Assembly: GCF_943193175.1 (NCBI RefSeq)
Contig: NZ_CALPDF010000016.1
Span: 19,803 to 83,802 of the forward strand
DNA length: 64,000 bases
DNA from: Neobacillus muris
Lineage (GTDB): Bacteria; Bacillota; Bacilli; Bacillales; Cytobacillaceae
Reading direction: 5' to 3'
The translations under genes were made by a program, and so were the position numbers. This document shows, one piece after another, positions 7,359 through 15,954 of the stretch. Position 1 is the stretch's first letter; every line of letters starts with the position of its first letter. The notes beneath the pieces were generated by a model, which did not search any database, was not told the DNA's origin, and saw only the letters and a list, made by a program, of their open reading frames with translations.

Positions 7359-8372
7359 ATGAGCCAAAAACCTATTCTGCAAATAAATGATCTAACAGTG
7401 TCGTTTCAGTCAGGAAAAGATTTTTTACCTGCAGTTGATGGGGTAAGTTTTGAATTAAATGAGGGTGAAATTCTTGGAATTGTCGGAGAATCAGGGAGTG
7501 GAAAAAGTGTCACTTCTTTGGCCATAATGGGGTTAATTCCTGCACCTCCGGGAAAAGTCGAGAAGGGTGAAATTCTTTTTGAAGGAAAAAATTTAACGAA
7601 GTTTACAGAAAGGGATTGGCGGAAAATCCGCGGCAATCAAATCTCCATGATCTTTCAAGAGCCAATGACCTCATTAAACCCATTGTTTACCATCGGAAAT
7701 CAACTGATGGAAGCAATCCGCCTGCATACCGATTTATCCAAGGAAGAAATGAAACTCCGAAGTCTTGAATTATTGAAACTGGTTGGCATTCCAAGAGCAG
7801 AAGGTATTCTGAAAGAATATCCCCACCAATTGTCTGGAGGGATGAGACAGAGGGTCATGATCGCCATGGCGATGGCCTGCAATCCAAGGGTGCTGATTGC
7901 GGACGAGCCTACAACGGCGCTGGATGTTACCATTCAGGCTCAGATATTGGCACTCATGCAAGAGTTAAATCAAAAAACTAATACTTCGATTATTCTCATC
8001 ACCCACGATTTAGGTGTTGTAGCCGAAATTTGCCAGCGTGTCGTCGTAATGTATGCGGGCCAAATCGTTGAACAAGGAGATGTGAGGACAATCTTAAAAG
8101 ATCCGCATCATCCATATACGAAGGGACTGTTAAAGTCCGTGCCAGATTTAAGGGTCAAAAAAGATAGGCTATATAGTATCCCCGGAACGGTACCCGCGCC
8201 TGGAACCGTCAAGAATGGCTGCCGATTTGCGGCAAGATGCCAAGAAGTGTTCGGCAAATGCCACACGGAAGCTCCAGAATTATATAATTCGGAAAAAGCC
8301 GGACATGAAGTGCGCTGTTTCCTACATACATTGAAAGAGGAGAGTGAGCGGAATGTCGGAATTACTTCTTGA
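7359..8372 (+). CDS. Oligopeptide/dipeptide ABC transporter ATP-binding protein (OppD/DppD type)
   Basis: A 337-residue cytoplasmic ATPase. It shows the Walker A GESGSGKS (residues 43-50), the Q-loop FQEPMTSLNP, the LSGGMRQR signature (near 158), the Walker B LIADEPTTALD and the switch ITHDLG. The C terminus has the cysteine-bearing extension typical of oligopeptide transporter ATPases (CRFAARC, then a KC and an RCF). It pairs with the second ATPase to power peptide uptake. Its 3' end overlaps the next gene by 20 bases, indicating translational coupling. A dyad upstream may control the operon. Confidence 0.95.
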   Translation: MSQKPILQINDLTVSFQSGKDFLPAVDGVSFELNEGEILGIVGESGSGKSVTSLAIMGLIPAPPGKVEKGEILFEGKNLTKFTERDWRKIRGNQISMIFQEPMTSLNPLFTIGNQLMEAIRLHTDLSKEEMKLRSLELLKLVGIPRAEGILKEYPHQLSGGMRQRVMIAMAMACNPRVLIADEPTTALDVTIQAQILALMQELNQKTNTSIILITHDLGVVAEICQRVVVMYAGQIVEQGDVRTILKDPHHPYTKGLLKSVPDLRVKKDRLYSIPGTVPAPGTVKNGCRFAARCQEVFGKCHTEAPELYNSEKAGHEVRCFLHTLKEESERNVGITS

Positions 8373-9321
8373 AGTGAACGGCCTGAAAAAATACTTTCCT
8401 ATCACTGGCGGGATATTTGGAAGAAAACTCGGTGAGGTCAAAGCGGTAGATGATGTATCTTTTTATGTAAAAAAAGGGGAAACATTAGGGATTGTCGGGG
8501 AAAGCGGCTGTGGCAAATCAACCACAGGAAGGCTGCTAATGCGTTTAATAGAAGCAAGTGACGGAAGAATCATGTTTGAAGATCAGGAAATTAACAAAAT
8601 GTCAAAAGCAGAATTAAGAAGAGTCCGCCGTGATGTTCAAATGGTCTTTCAAGATCCCTATGCTTCACTGAACCCGAGGAACTCTGTCGAACAAATTCTG
8701 GAAGAGCCGCTGATTGTCCATGGAATCGGAACAAAGGAAGAACGGAAAAAACGGGTAAAGGAAATGCTTGAGGTGGTGGGGTTAAGCAGCTGCCATGCCA
8801 AACGGTATCCGCATCAATTCAGCGGCGGACAGCGCCAGAGGATCGGAATTGCCAGAGCATTGATGACCAAGCCCAAATTGATTATTGCTGATGAACCGGT
8901 TTCAGCACTCGATGTTTCCATTCAGGCACAGGTGCTAAATTTGATGAAGGACATTCAAAGGGAGTTTGATCTGACCTACATATTTATCGCCCATGATTTA
9001 GGGGTTGTCCGGCATATTAGTGACCGTGTCGGTGTGATGTATTTAGGCAGGTTAATAGAGCTCGCGGACAGTGAAGAAATCTATGAAAATCCTCTGCATC
9101 CCTATACAAAAGCGCTGCTATCAGCCGTGCCAATACCAGATCCGGATTTAAAAAAACAAACTAGTTTAATAGAAGGAGAGCTGCCAAGCCCGGCAAATCC
9201 ACCTTCAGGCTGTGCCTTTCATACGAGATGCAAAGAGTGCATGGATATATGCAAAACGGAGAGACCGATCGAGCATAATCTCAATGGTCATTATGCTGCC
9301 TGTCATTTATATAACAAATAA
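8353..9321 (+). CDS. Oligopeptide/dipeptide ABC transporter ATP-binding protein (OppF/DppF type)
   Basis: A 322-residue ATPase with Walker A GESGCGKST, Q-loop FQDPYASLNPRN, signature FSGGQRQR, Walker B LIIADEPVSALD and AHDLG. A C-terminal oligopeptide-type extension with cysteines follows (CAFHTRCKEC). It is the partner of the preceding ATPase. The ATG at 8353 is preferred, with GAGGAG about ten bases upstream; a GTG nine bases earlier is in frame but overlaps that site. The pair forms a heterodimer under the two permeases encoded downstream. Confidence 0.95.
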   Translation: MSELLLEVNGLKKYFPITGGIFGRKLGEVKAVDDVSFYVKKGETLGIVGESGCGKSTTGRLLMRLIEASDGRIMFEDQEINKMSKAELRRVRRDVQMVFQDPYASLNPRNSVEQILEEPLIVHGIGTKEERKKRVKEMLEVVGLSSCHAKRYPHQFSGGQRQRIGIARALMTKPKLIIADEPVSALDVSIQAQVLNLMKDIQREFDLTYIFIAHDLGVVRHISDRVGVMYLGRLIELADSEEIYENPLHPYTKALLSAVPIPDPDLKKQTSLIEGELPSPANPPSGCAFHTRCKECMDICKTERPIEHNLNGHYAACHLYNK

Positions 9322-9373
9322 TAGGCAGCAATTATGATAAACAAACAAAAATTTAGGGGGTATTTGAGCGCTT

Positions 9374-10987
9374 ATGAAGAAGAAGTCATTTAAAATGCTG
9401 TTGATTGCCTTGCTAGCTATCAGCATGTTTCTCGCCGGCTGCAGCGGCAAGTCTAGTGAAACATCCGGTGAGAAGGATTCGGGATCAGACAGCGGTTCAA
9501 AAAAAGATACGCTTGTTTATGGCCGAGGCGGGGATTCTACTTCACTTGATCCTATTACCACCACAGAGGGGGAAGCCTTTAAGGTTACAGAAAATATTTT
9601 TGAAACACTAGTCTCGTATGGTGACCAGGATACAACCATTCATCCAGGACTTGCTGAAAAATGGGATGTAAGCGAGGATGGTTTAACATATACTTTTCAT
9701 CTTCGCCAAGGGGTTAAATTTCATGACGGCACTGATTTCAATGCAGCAGCTGTCGTATTTAACTTCGAGCGCTGGATGAACGGCGATGAAGAGAAATTCC
9801 CTTATTACACCATGTTTGGCGGTTATAAAAATGATGAAGGCCACGTGATCAGTGAAGTAAAGGCAGTAGATGAATATACGGTCCAATTTGTTTTAAAACG
9901 GCCGCAGGCACCGTTCCTAAAGAACTTGGCCATGTCTCCATTTGGGATTGCGAGCCCTGCTGCGGTTGAAAAGTACGGTGATGATTTCAGAAGCAATCCG
10001 GTTGGAACCGGCCCATTCAAATTCGTTGAATGGAAGCAGAACGATACGATTACCCTTGAAAAGAACGCTGACTATTGGCAAGAGGGACTGCCAAAGCTAA
10101 ACAAAGTCATTTTCCGTGTTATTCCTGAAAATACGGCACGTCTTAACGCTTTGGTAAACGGGGAAATTGACATCATGGACGGCTTGAACAATTCTGATGA
10201 GGACACAGTCTTAGCTAATGACCAATTGCAAGTGATTGAACGTCCATCCATGAACGTTGGGTATATTGGCATGACAACTACCCGAAAACCATTTGATAAC
10301 AAACTAGTCCGTCAGGCGATGAACTACGCCATTGATAAAAAGGCTATCATTGACGCTTTCTATGGCGGAAAAGCGGAACCGGCTGTCAATCCAATGCCTC
10401 CTTCTATCGAAGGCTATAACGATGCTATTAAAGATTATCCCTATGATTTAGAAAAGGCAAAAGAATTGTTGAAAGAAGCAGGGTACGAAAAAGGCTTTGA
10501 AATCGATTTGTGGGCAATGCCTGTCGCCCGTCCATACATGCCTGAGGCCCAAAAGGTGGCTGAGGTTATTCAAGATAGCTTAAGCAAAATTGGTGTGAAA
10601 GCCAAAATTCAGTCAGTGGAATGGGCTACGTATTTAGATAAAGCGGCAAAAGGCGAGTTTGACATGTTTATGTTGGGCTGGACAGGTGATAACGGGGATC
10701 CTGACAACTTCCTATATACGCTGTTAGACAAAGACAGCATTGGAAGCAATAACTACTCGTATTACAGCAATGACGAGCTTCATGATATTTTGATCGAAGC
10801 CCAGACGGAAACAGAACAGGCAAAACGTAATGAGTTATATAAGAAAGCTCAAGAAATCATCAAAGAAGATGCTCCATGGGTTCCGCTTGTTCACTCAACA
10901 CCATTATTGGCAGCCTCTAAAGATGTGGCCAATTATCTGCCGCATCCAACAGGCTCTGAAGCCGTGACCAATGTGGAGTTTAAATAA
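9374..10987 (+). CDS. Peptide-binding lipoprotein of the ABC transporter (SBP family 5)
   Basis: A 537-residue exported lipoprotein. MKKKSFKMLLIALLAISMFL leads into the lipobox LAGC, so Cys23 is lipidated, and a Ser/Gly/Lys-rich tether follows. The mature part shows family-5 landmarks: LDPITTTEGEAFKVTENIFE, HPGLAEKWDVSEDGLTYTFHL, GVKFHDGTDFNA and NPVGTGPFKF. It captures peptides, or less probably nickel or another small ligand, outside the membrane for the two permeases. Of the five genes it is the one expected to be made in most copies, which fits the hairpin directly after it. Confidence 0.94.
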   Translation: MKKKSFKMLLIALLAISMFLAGCSGKSSETSGEKDSGSDSGSKKDTLVYGRGGDSTSLDPITTTEGEAFKVTENIFETLVSYGDQDTTIHPGLAEKWDVSEDGLTYTFHLRQGVKFHDGTDFNAAAVVFNFERWMNGDEEKFPYYTMFGGYKNDEGHVISEVKAVDEYTVQFVLKRPQAPFLKNLAMSPFGIASPAAVEKYGDDFRSNPVGTGPFKFVEWKQNDTITLEKNADYWQEGLPKLNKVIFRVIPENTARLNALVNGEIDIMDGLNNSDEDTVLANDQLQVIERPSMNVGYIGMTTTRKPFDNKLVRQAMNYAIDKKAIIDAFYGGKAEPAVNPMPPSIEGYNDAIKDYPYDLEKAKELLKEAGYEKGFEIDLWAMPVARPYMPEAQKVAEVIQDSLSKIGVKAKIQSVEWATYLDKAAKGEFDMFMLGWTGDNGDPDNFLYTLLDKDSIGSNNYSYYSNDELHDILIEAQTETEQAKRNELYKKAQEIIKEDAPWVPLVHSTPLLAASKDVANYLPHPTGSEAVTNVEFK

Positions 10988-11000
10988 TCAGGGAACATGG

Positions 11001-11027
11001 GGGAGGGAGCTTTTGCCTCCCTTTTGT
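11001..11027 (+). terminator. Intra-operon attenuator after the binding protein gene
   Basis: GGGAGG pairs with CCTCCC around a nine-base loop and is followed by TTTTGTT, between the lipoprotein gene and the permease genes. Such a leaky terminator or mRNA-stabilising hairpin would raise binding protein over permease levels. Confidence 0.65.
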
Positions 11028-11039
11028 TAACATGAAAGG

Positions 11040-12056
11040 GTGAGAAGGTTGCTTGCATATACAGCCCGACGTATTTTATCGCTATTTCCTGTTTTAATTG
11101 GGATGACGCTTGTTGTTTTTGCTATCATTCACGCCATTCCTGGCAACCCTGCACAGATGATTCTTGGACAAAGAGCTACCAAAGAGGCCATCGCAGAAGT
11201 AACTAGACAATTAGGTTTGGACAAGCCCTGGTACATACAATATTTTGATTATGTTAATTCCTTGCTTCATGGTGATTTAGGGACGTCCCTAAGGACCAGA
11301 GGGCCGATTAATGAGGAAATCTGGCCATTTTTAGCTGCAACGATGGAATTGACTATTGCTGCCATGCTGATTGCTGTCATCATTGGGGTCAATGCCGGGA
11401 TTATTAGCGCTTGGTTTTCAAAGTCCTGGTTTGATTATACTGCCATGGTTTTGGCCCTGATTGGAGTTTCGATGCCGATATTTTGGCTGGGATTAATGGA
11501 GCAATGGGCATTTTCTATTGAACTAGGCTGGCTGCCGACAACAGGGAGAGAGGATGTCCGTAATCCCGTATCGGCCATTACTAACCTGTACTTAATTGAT
11601 ACCTTGCTGCAGGGCAGGTTTGATCAATTTGGCACCGTGCTGCAGCATATAGTTATGCCAAGTTTAGCATTAGCGACCATTCCGATGGCAATTATCGCCA
11701 GAATGACCCGGGCCGCGATGCTGGAGGTCATGAAATCTGATTACATTCGAACCGCTAGAGCCAAGGGACTTGGAATGTTTTGGGTGGTTTATAAGCATTC
11801 CTTGAAAAATGCGGTTATTCCTGTTCTAACTGTCATTGGCCTTCAGGCCGGCTTATTATTGGGCGGGGCCATTTTAACGGAAACCATATTTGGCTGGCCG
11901 GGAATTGGCCGCTACTTATATGACGCCATTGCCTACCGTGATTATCCGGTTATTCAATCCGGGATATTGGTGATTGCTGCTATCTTTGTACTGATCAATT
12001 TAATCGTGGATCTATTATATGTGTTTATAGATCCTAGAATTAAGTATACGAATTAA
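11040..12056 (+). CDS. Peptide ABC transporter permease (DppB/OppB type)
   Basis: A protein of about 338 residues with six hydrophobic helices. It has the N-terminal RRILSLFPVLIGMTLVVFAI hallmark of DppB-type permeases, the periplasmic-side loop PWYIQYFDYV, and the cytoplasmic coupling motif TRAAMLEVMKSDYIRTARAKGL. It forms half of the membrane channel. The start is uncertain. GTG at 11040 directly touches the AAAGGG site, while TTG at 11049 is eight bases away and may be the real initiator. Confidence 0.93.
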   Translation: MRRLLAYTARRILSLFPVLIGMTLVVFAIIHAIPGNPAQMILGQRATKEAIAEVTRQLGLDKPWYIQYFDYVNSLLHGDLGTSLRTRGPINEEIWPFLAATMELTIAAMLIAVIIGVNAGIISAWFSKSWFDYTAMVLALIGVSMPIFWLGLMEQWAFSIELGWLPTTGREDVRNPVSAITNLYLIDTLLQGRFDQFGTVLQHIVMPSLALATIPMAIIARMTRAAMLEVMKSDYIRTARAKGLGMFWVVYKHSLKNAVIPVLTVIGLQAGLLLGGAILTETIFGWPGIGRYLYDAIAYRDYPVIQSGILVIAAIFVLINLIVDLLYVFIDPRIKYTN

Positions 12057-12070
12057 AGGAGGGAGTAATA

Positions 12071-12970
12071 GTGGCAGAACTGGTAAAAAATCCAGCTGAA
12101 ATGACAGCGCCCCCCCTTGATGAAAATTCAGTATCTCCTTGGAGAGAGGCTTGGAAATCCTTTTACAAAAACCGAATGGCCCTGGCTGGTTTAGTGATTG
12201 TTGTGATCTTTATCCTCCTTGCTCTTATCGCTCCTGTTCTTGCTCCATATAGCTTTAAGGAGCAGGTATTAACAGAGCGGATGCAGGCGCCTTCCGGCAA
12301 GCATTGGTTTGGGACAGATGATTTTGGGCGTGACATATTTTCACGGGTCATTTATGGGGCGAGAATTTCTTTATGGGTAGGATTTTTTTCGGTGTTAGGA
12401 TCAGTCATCGTTGGGACCATGCTGGGTATTATTGCTGGCTACTATGGACGTTGGGTAGATGGCTTTATTTCAAGAATTTTTGATATTATGCTTGCCTTTC
12501 CAAGTATCCTTCTGGCCATAGCGGTTGTGGCAATTTTAGGACCTTCGCTGCGAAATGCCCTGATTGCAATTGCGGTGGTCAATATTCCGAATTTTGGGCG
12601 GCTCGTCCGCTCTAAAGTGCTTAGTGTCAAGCAGGAAGAATATATCATGGCTGCCAGAGCGATTGGAATGAAGGATTCACGCATTTTATTAAGGCATATT
12701 TTGCCAAATAGCATTTCTCCAGTCATTGTTCAGGCAACCTTGGCTATCGCTACAGCCATCATTGAAGCGGCTGCCCTCGGATTTCTGGGGATGGGTGCTC
12801 AGGCACCGACACCAGAATGGGGAAAAATGCTGTCAGATTCGAAAAATTATTTAGTGCAGGCTCCTTGGACATTGTTTTTTCCTGGTATCGCTATTATGCT
12901 GACGGTTCTGGGATTTAACTTAATGGGAGACGGTTTGCGTGATGTCCTTGACCCAAAAATGAAGCAATAA
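12071..12970 (+). CDS. Peptide ABC transporter permease (DppC/OppC type)
   Basis: A 299-residue membrane protein. WREAWKSFYKNRMALAGLVI opens the first helix, HWFGTDDFGRDIFSRVIYGARISL is the classic DppC segment, and SVKQEEYIMAARAIGMKDSRI is the cytoplasmic loop that docks on the ATPase. It forms the second half of the permease. It starts with GTG, with AAAGGAGG nine bases before it, 14 bases after the DppB-type gene. This is the last gene of the operon. Confidence 0.94.
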   Translation: MAELVKNPAEMTAPPLDENSVSPWREAWKSFYKNRMALAGLVIVVIFILLALIAPVLAPYSFKEQVLTERMQAPSGKHWFGTDDFGRDIFSRVIYGARISLWVGFFSVLGSVIVGTMLGIIAGYYGRWVDGFISRIFDIMLAFPSILLAIAVVAILGPSLRNALIAIAVVNIPNFGRLVRSKVLSVKQEEYIMAARAIGMKDSRILLRHILPNSISPVIVQATLAIATAIIEAAALGFLGMGAQAPTPEWGKMLSDSKNYLVQAPWTLFFPGIAIMLTVLGFNLMGDGLRDVLDPKMKQ

Positions 12971-13106
12971 AGGAAGAGGTTCGTTTCGAGTCTCTTTTCT
13001 ATTAATCAAACATAAATATGGCAGAATATTTACTAAACGCAGCTGTTATTATAATATTAATCTATCCTATTTTATGTTTGAAATGCTAATAACAGGTGGG
13101 AATACA

Positions 13107-13628
13107 TTGAAAAATATAACAGATAAAAATCTTGTCTTTATTGGGTTTATGGGTGCTGGAAAAACTACTGTCGGCCAGCTTGTTGCCAAAAAACTAAACC
13201 GTGAGTTTATCGATATAGATGAAGGAATTGAAAAAGAATTTCATCTGTCTGTCTCACAAATATTTAAAGAGTATGGGGAAGCGGCTTTCAGGGAAAGAGA
13301 AAAAAGGCTGATTGCTGAATTAAGCAAGCAAAAAAATCTGGTTCTTTCACCTGGCGGCGGGGCGTTCCTTCAAGAAGAAGTGAGAAATGCTTGCTTGTCC
13401 AGCTGCCTTGTCATTTATTTGGATATCTCATTTGCAAACTGGAAGGACAGAGTATCATTGTTAATGGATACACGTCCCATTTTACAAAACAAAACCTTTA
13501 AGGAAATGGAAGAGCTTTATAATAGCAGACAAGCCATGTATGCGAATCATCATATAAAAATTAATATCGATGACAAGGCTCCAGAAGAGATTGCCAATCT
13601 AATTATTGAAAAACTGCCCTTAAAGTAG
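13107..13628 (+). CDS. aroK: Shikimate kinase
   Basis: A 173-residue kinase of the shikimate pathway, converting shikimate to shikimate 3-phosphate with ATP. Visible are the P-loop GFMGAGKTT, DIDEGIE (the DxD shikimate/Mg site), YGEAAFREREK, SPGGGAF and the lid arginine RPIL. I choose the TTG at 13107 because AGGTGGG lies six bases before it and this gives the usual length; an ATG 33 bases upstream has no ribosome site. aroD follows after 27 bases, so the two form a small aromatic-pathway operon. Confidence 0.93.
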   Translation: MKNITDKNLVFIGFMGAGKTTVGQLVAKKLNREFIDIDEGIEKEFHLSVSQIFKEYGEAAFREREKRLIAELSKQKNLVLSPGGGAFLQEEVRNACLSSCLVIYLDISFANWKDRVSLLMDTRPILQNKTFKEMEELYNSRQAMYANHHIKINIDDKAPEEIANLIIEKLPLK

Positions 13629-13655
13629 AAAATGATCGTAGATGGGGGAAAAAAG

Positions 13656-14420
13656 GTGAAAAGAACAAAAACGGTTAGAGGGGTCACGATTGGAGAAGGA
13701 ATTCCGAAAATATGTGTTTCTCTTGTGGGGCAAACATTACAGGAAATAATAGAGGAAGCCATTAATCTAAAGACTTTAGAAGTTGATTTGGTGGAATGGC
13801 GTTCGGACTTTTTTGAACAGGTTGAGGATATAGCTGCTGTCAAAAGTGCTCTTGAGCAAATTCGTTCTATTCTGTTCGATATCCCGCTTATTTTTACCTT
13901 CAGAAGTGCAGTGGAAGGTGGGAATAAGGAGATTGGCAAAGAATACTACTTCCAATTAAACAAAGGGATTGCCGAAACGGGCTGGGCTGATTTAATTGAT
14001 GTGGAATTAATGAATCATGAACAGCAAGTCAAGGCACTTATCCAATTTGCTCATCAGCAGGGCGTTTTAGTGATTGTTTCCAATCATGATTTTATCAAAA
14101 CGCCTTCAAAAGAGGAAATCATTTCAAGATTACGGAAAGCGCAGGACATAGGCGGGGATTTGCCAAAGATTGCTGTGATGCCTAATACCAGCGACGATGT
14201 GCTTACCTTGTTAGCTGCGAGCAGTGCCATGTCAGAAATGTATGCTGATAGACCATTTATTACCATTTCAATGGGGGGAAAAGGAACCATCAGCCGTCTA
14301 TCAGGGGAAGTTTTTGGTTCAGCCATTACATTTGCTGCAGCCAAAGCTGCATCCGCCCCAGGACAAATACCAGTTAGTGTCTTACGAAATATTTTAAAGC
14401 TCTTGCATTCTAATCCATAA
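13656..14420 (+). CDS. aroD: Type I 3-dehydroquinate dehydratase
   Basis: A 254-residue class I dehydroquinase: it dehydrates 3-dehydroquinate to 3-dehydroshikimate, the step before shikimate dehydrogenase. Seen are VDLVEWRSDFF (active-site Glu and Arg), SNHDF (catalytic His), LPKIAVMP (Schiff-base Lys) and the closing SAPGQIPV loop. GTG at 13656 has GGGGG seven bases upstream and gives the standard length; an ATG 24 bases earlier is less well placed. It is the second gene of the aroK-aroD pair. A remarkable palindromic terminator begins at its stop codon. Confidence 0.94.
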   Translation: MKRTKTVRGVTIGEGIPKICVSLVGQTLQEIIEEAINLKTLEVDLVEWRSDFFEQVEDIAAVKSALEQIRSILFDIPLIFTFRSAVEGGNKEIGKEYYFQLNKGIAETGWADLIDVELMNHEQQVKALIQFAHQQGVLVIVSNHDFIKTPSKEEIISRLRKAQDIGGDLPKIAVMPNTSDDVLTLLAASSAMSEMYADRPFITISMGGKGTISRLSGEVFGSAITFAAAKAASAPGQIPVSVLRNILKLLHSNP

Positions 14421-14476
14421 ATACAAAAAGGAATAAAAGGGTGAGCCAGGCTCACCCTTTTATTCCTTTTTGTATT
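14420..14476. terminator. Perfect 57-bp inverted repeat, bidirectional terminator
   Basis: Two perfectly complementary 28-bp arms (14420-14447 and 14449-14476) flank a single central A. It starts at the last base of the aroD stop codon and ends four bases before the stop codon of the minus-strand gene. The GC core GGGTGAGCC/GGCTCACCC is flanked by A-rich and T-rich sequence on both sides, so it can end both convergent transcripts. Confidence 0.92.
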
Positions 14477-14479
14477 CAA

Positions 14480-15676
14480 TTAGAAAAATAACCGCTGGAC
14501 TAGCCAAAATGCTCCTAAACTAGTAATCATAATGGAGCCAATTTGGACGGTTTTTCCATAAAAATTTTGTTTTTGAATAACGGTTAAGACAGGTAAAAGA
14601 AGTAACACGATTAGTAGTTGGATGAATTCAATTCCAACATTGAAATTAATCAGTGCCGCTGCCAGATGACTTTTAGGGATCGCCATTTCTCTTAAAATAC
14701 TTGCAAAACCAAGTCCGTGGATGAGGCCGAATAAAAATGTAATACTCCACCTATGTTTGATCTCTTTTCGAAAGATATTTTCCACTGCAACGTAGCAGAT
14801 GCTGAATGCAATGACAGCTTCAACAAACTTGGATGGCAGGGAAACCCAGCCTAAAACCGCAAGACTTAGTGTAATACTATGAGCAATGGTAAATGACGTA
14901 ATGATAGCTAAATATTGTTTTAAGGTTTGTTTTCGAAAGAGCAGGGCAAATAAAAATAATAGATGATCATAGCCAGTTAAAATGTGGAGCATGCCAAGCT
15001 TGAAAAAGGAAAACCAAGATGTGGATGCGGCTGCTTGGCTTGGTTGTGTTTTCTCTGCTTGGCTTGCCTCTGTGTGCTGCTGTGTGATAGCTTGTTCAGA
15101 TCCCTGTTCTTGCTGAACTTCTGTCAGTAATATGGTCCAAGTTCGGTCTTTCCCCTGAAGAACTGCCTCGCTTTTTTGTCCTAAGTACGATATTGAAATC
15201 AGGTCTACATAGTTGGTGGCAGAATCATTAAAATAAAAACCGTCATTAAATGAAATCGTTTGACCTGGAGAGAATTTAGGGAAAATCATGTGAATGGATA
15301 CGAATTCTTTATTTTCCTTTTTTACGATCTCCATTTTTTTAATTGTTGGCGTTTGTTCCTGATTATTTTTATCAAGAGTAAGTCCTTCAGTAATTAATTC
15401 CTCTAAATGGTGTTTTTCCTTTTTTATTTCAGAGTTTTCTAATACCCAGTTTTTATTGTGATCGATATCAGGGATTAACTCTAGTATAGACAAGGTATCA
15501 AGTGTAAAAACTAATTCAGTTTTATTTTCACTCATTGTTAGGTTTGTATAACTTGCGCTATAGGAGTGAGCCTGAGCCGGAACAGGATTAGATAAAAAGT
15601 TAATTATCTGAAAAATTAGAAATAAAGATAACCAGTTCATTGATGAAGGTAATTGTCGAAATCTGTTTATAGCCAC
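14480..15676 (-). CDS. HupE/UreJ-family membrane protein with extracellular domain
   Basis: A 398-residue protein. A signal sequence (about residues 12-36) precedes an extracellular region of about 190 residues that begins HSYSASYTNL and includes a Q/A/S/T-rich linker (about 195-220). Six or so hydrophobic helices follow, with family motifs HILTGYDHLLFLFALL, FGLIHGLGFASIL and NVGIEFIQL. This is the layout of HupE/UreJ_2 proteins, some of which are thought to carry nickel, cobalt or other metals. The conserved His and Asp in the first membrane motifs would suit that, but the substrate is not known. GTG start with AGGGGG seven bases upstream. Confidence 0.82.
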   Translation of the reverse strand: MAINRFRQLPSSMNWLSLFLIFQIINFLSNPVPAQAHSYSASYTNLTMSENKTELVFTLDTLSILELIPDIDHNKNWVLENSEIKKEKHHLEELITEGLTLDKNNQEQTPTIKKMEIVKKENKEFVSIHMIFPKFSPGQTISFNDGFYFNDSATNYVDLISISYLGQKSEAVLQGKDRTWTILLTEVQQEQGSEQAITQQHTEASQAEKTQPSQAAASTSWFSFFKLGMLHILTGYDHLLFLFALLFRKQTLKQYLAIITSFTIAHSITLSLAVLGWVSLPSKFVEAVIAFSICYVAVENIFRKEIKHRWSITFLFGLIHGLGFASILREMAIPKSHLAAALINFNVGIEFIQLLIVLLLLPVLTVIQKQNFYGKTVQIGSIMITSLGAFWLVQRLFF

Positions 15677-15954
15677 TGATAAGCCCCCTGAATATGAATA
15701 AATATAATTTTGCTACTCTTTTTTGCCAAAATACAAATAATCAATAAAAAAAATCCATTAATATACGTTTTTTGCTAAAAATACATAGGAATTCTTAAAT
15801 TATTTTACTATAAAGTTAAGAAAAAATCATTAACACTATTTTCATAGTGTTAAAAATTTTGTAGAATAATATAGAAATACAGATTATTATGTCAAAAAAG
15901 GCGGCAATCCCTATTTGATGTAGTAAAATTGATCAATCAAAGGGTGGTTAGTGG
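15677..15954. promoter_or_regulatory. AT-rich intergenic region with a hairpin dyad upstream of the surface protein
   Basis: This 278-base region separates divergent genes. TTAACACTAT (15830-15839) and ATAGTGTTAA (15844-15853) form a perfect 10-bp inverted repeat with a TTTC loop, usable as an operator or a hairpin. The TTAACA start of each arm also resembles a PhoP half-site, but the 11-bp periodicity is only weakly met. I could not assign a confident -35/-10. AAAGGGTGG upstream of the ATG is the ribosome site. Confidence 0.45.
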
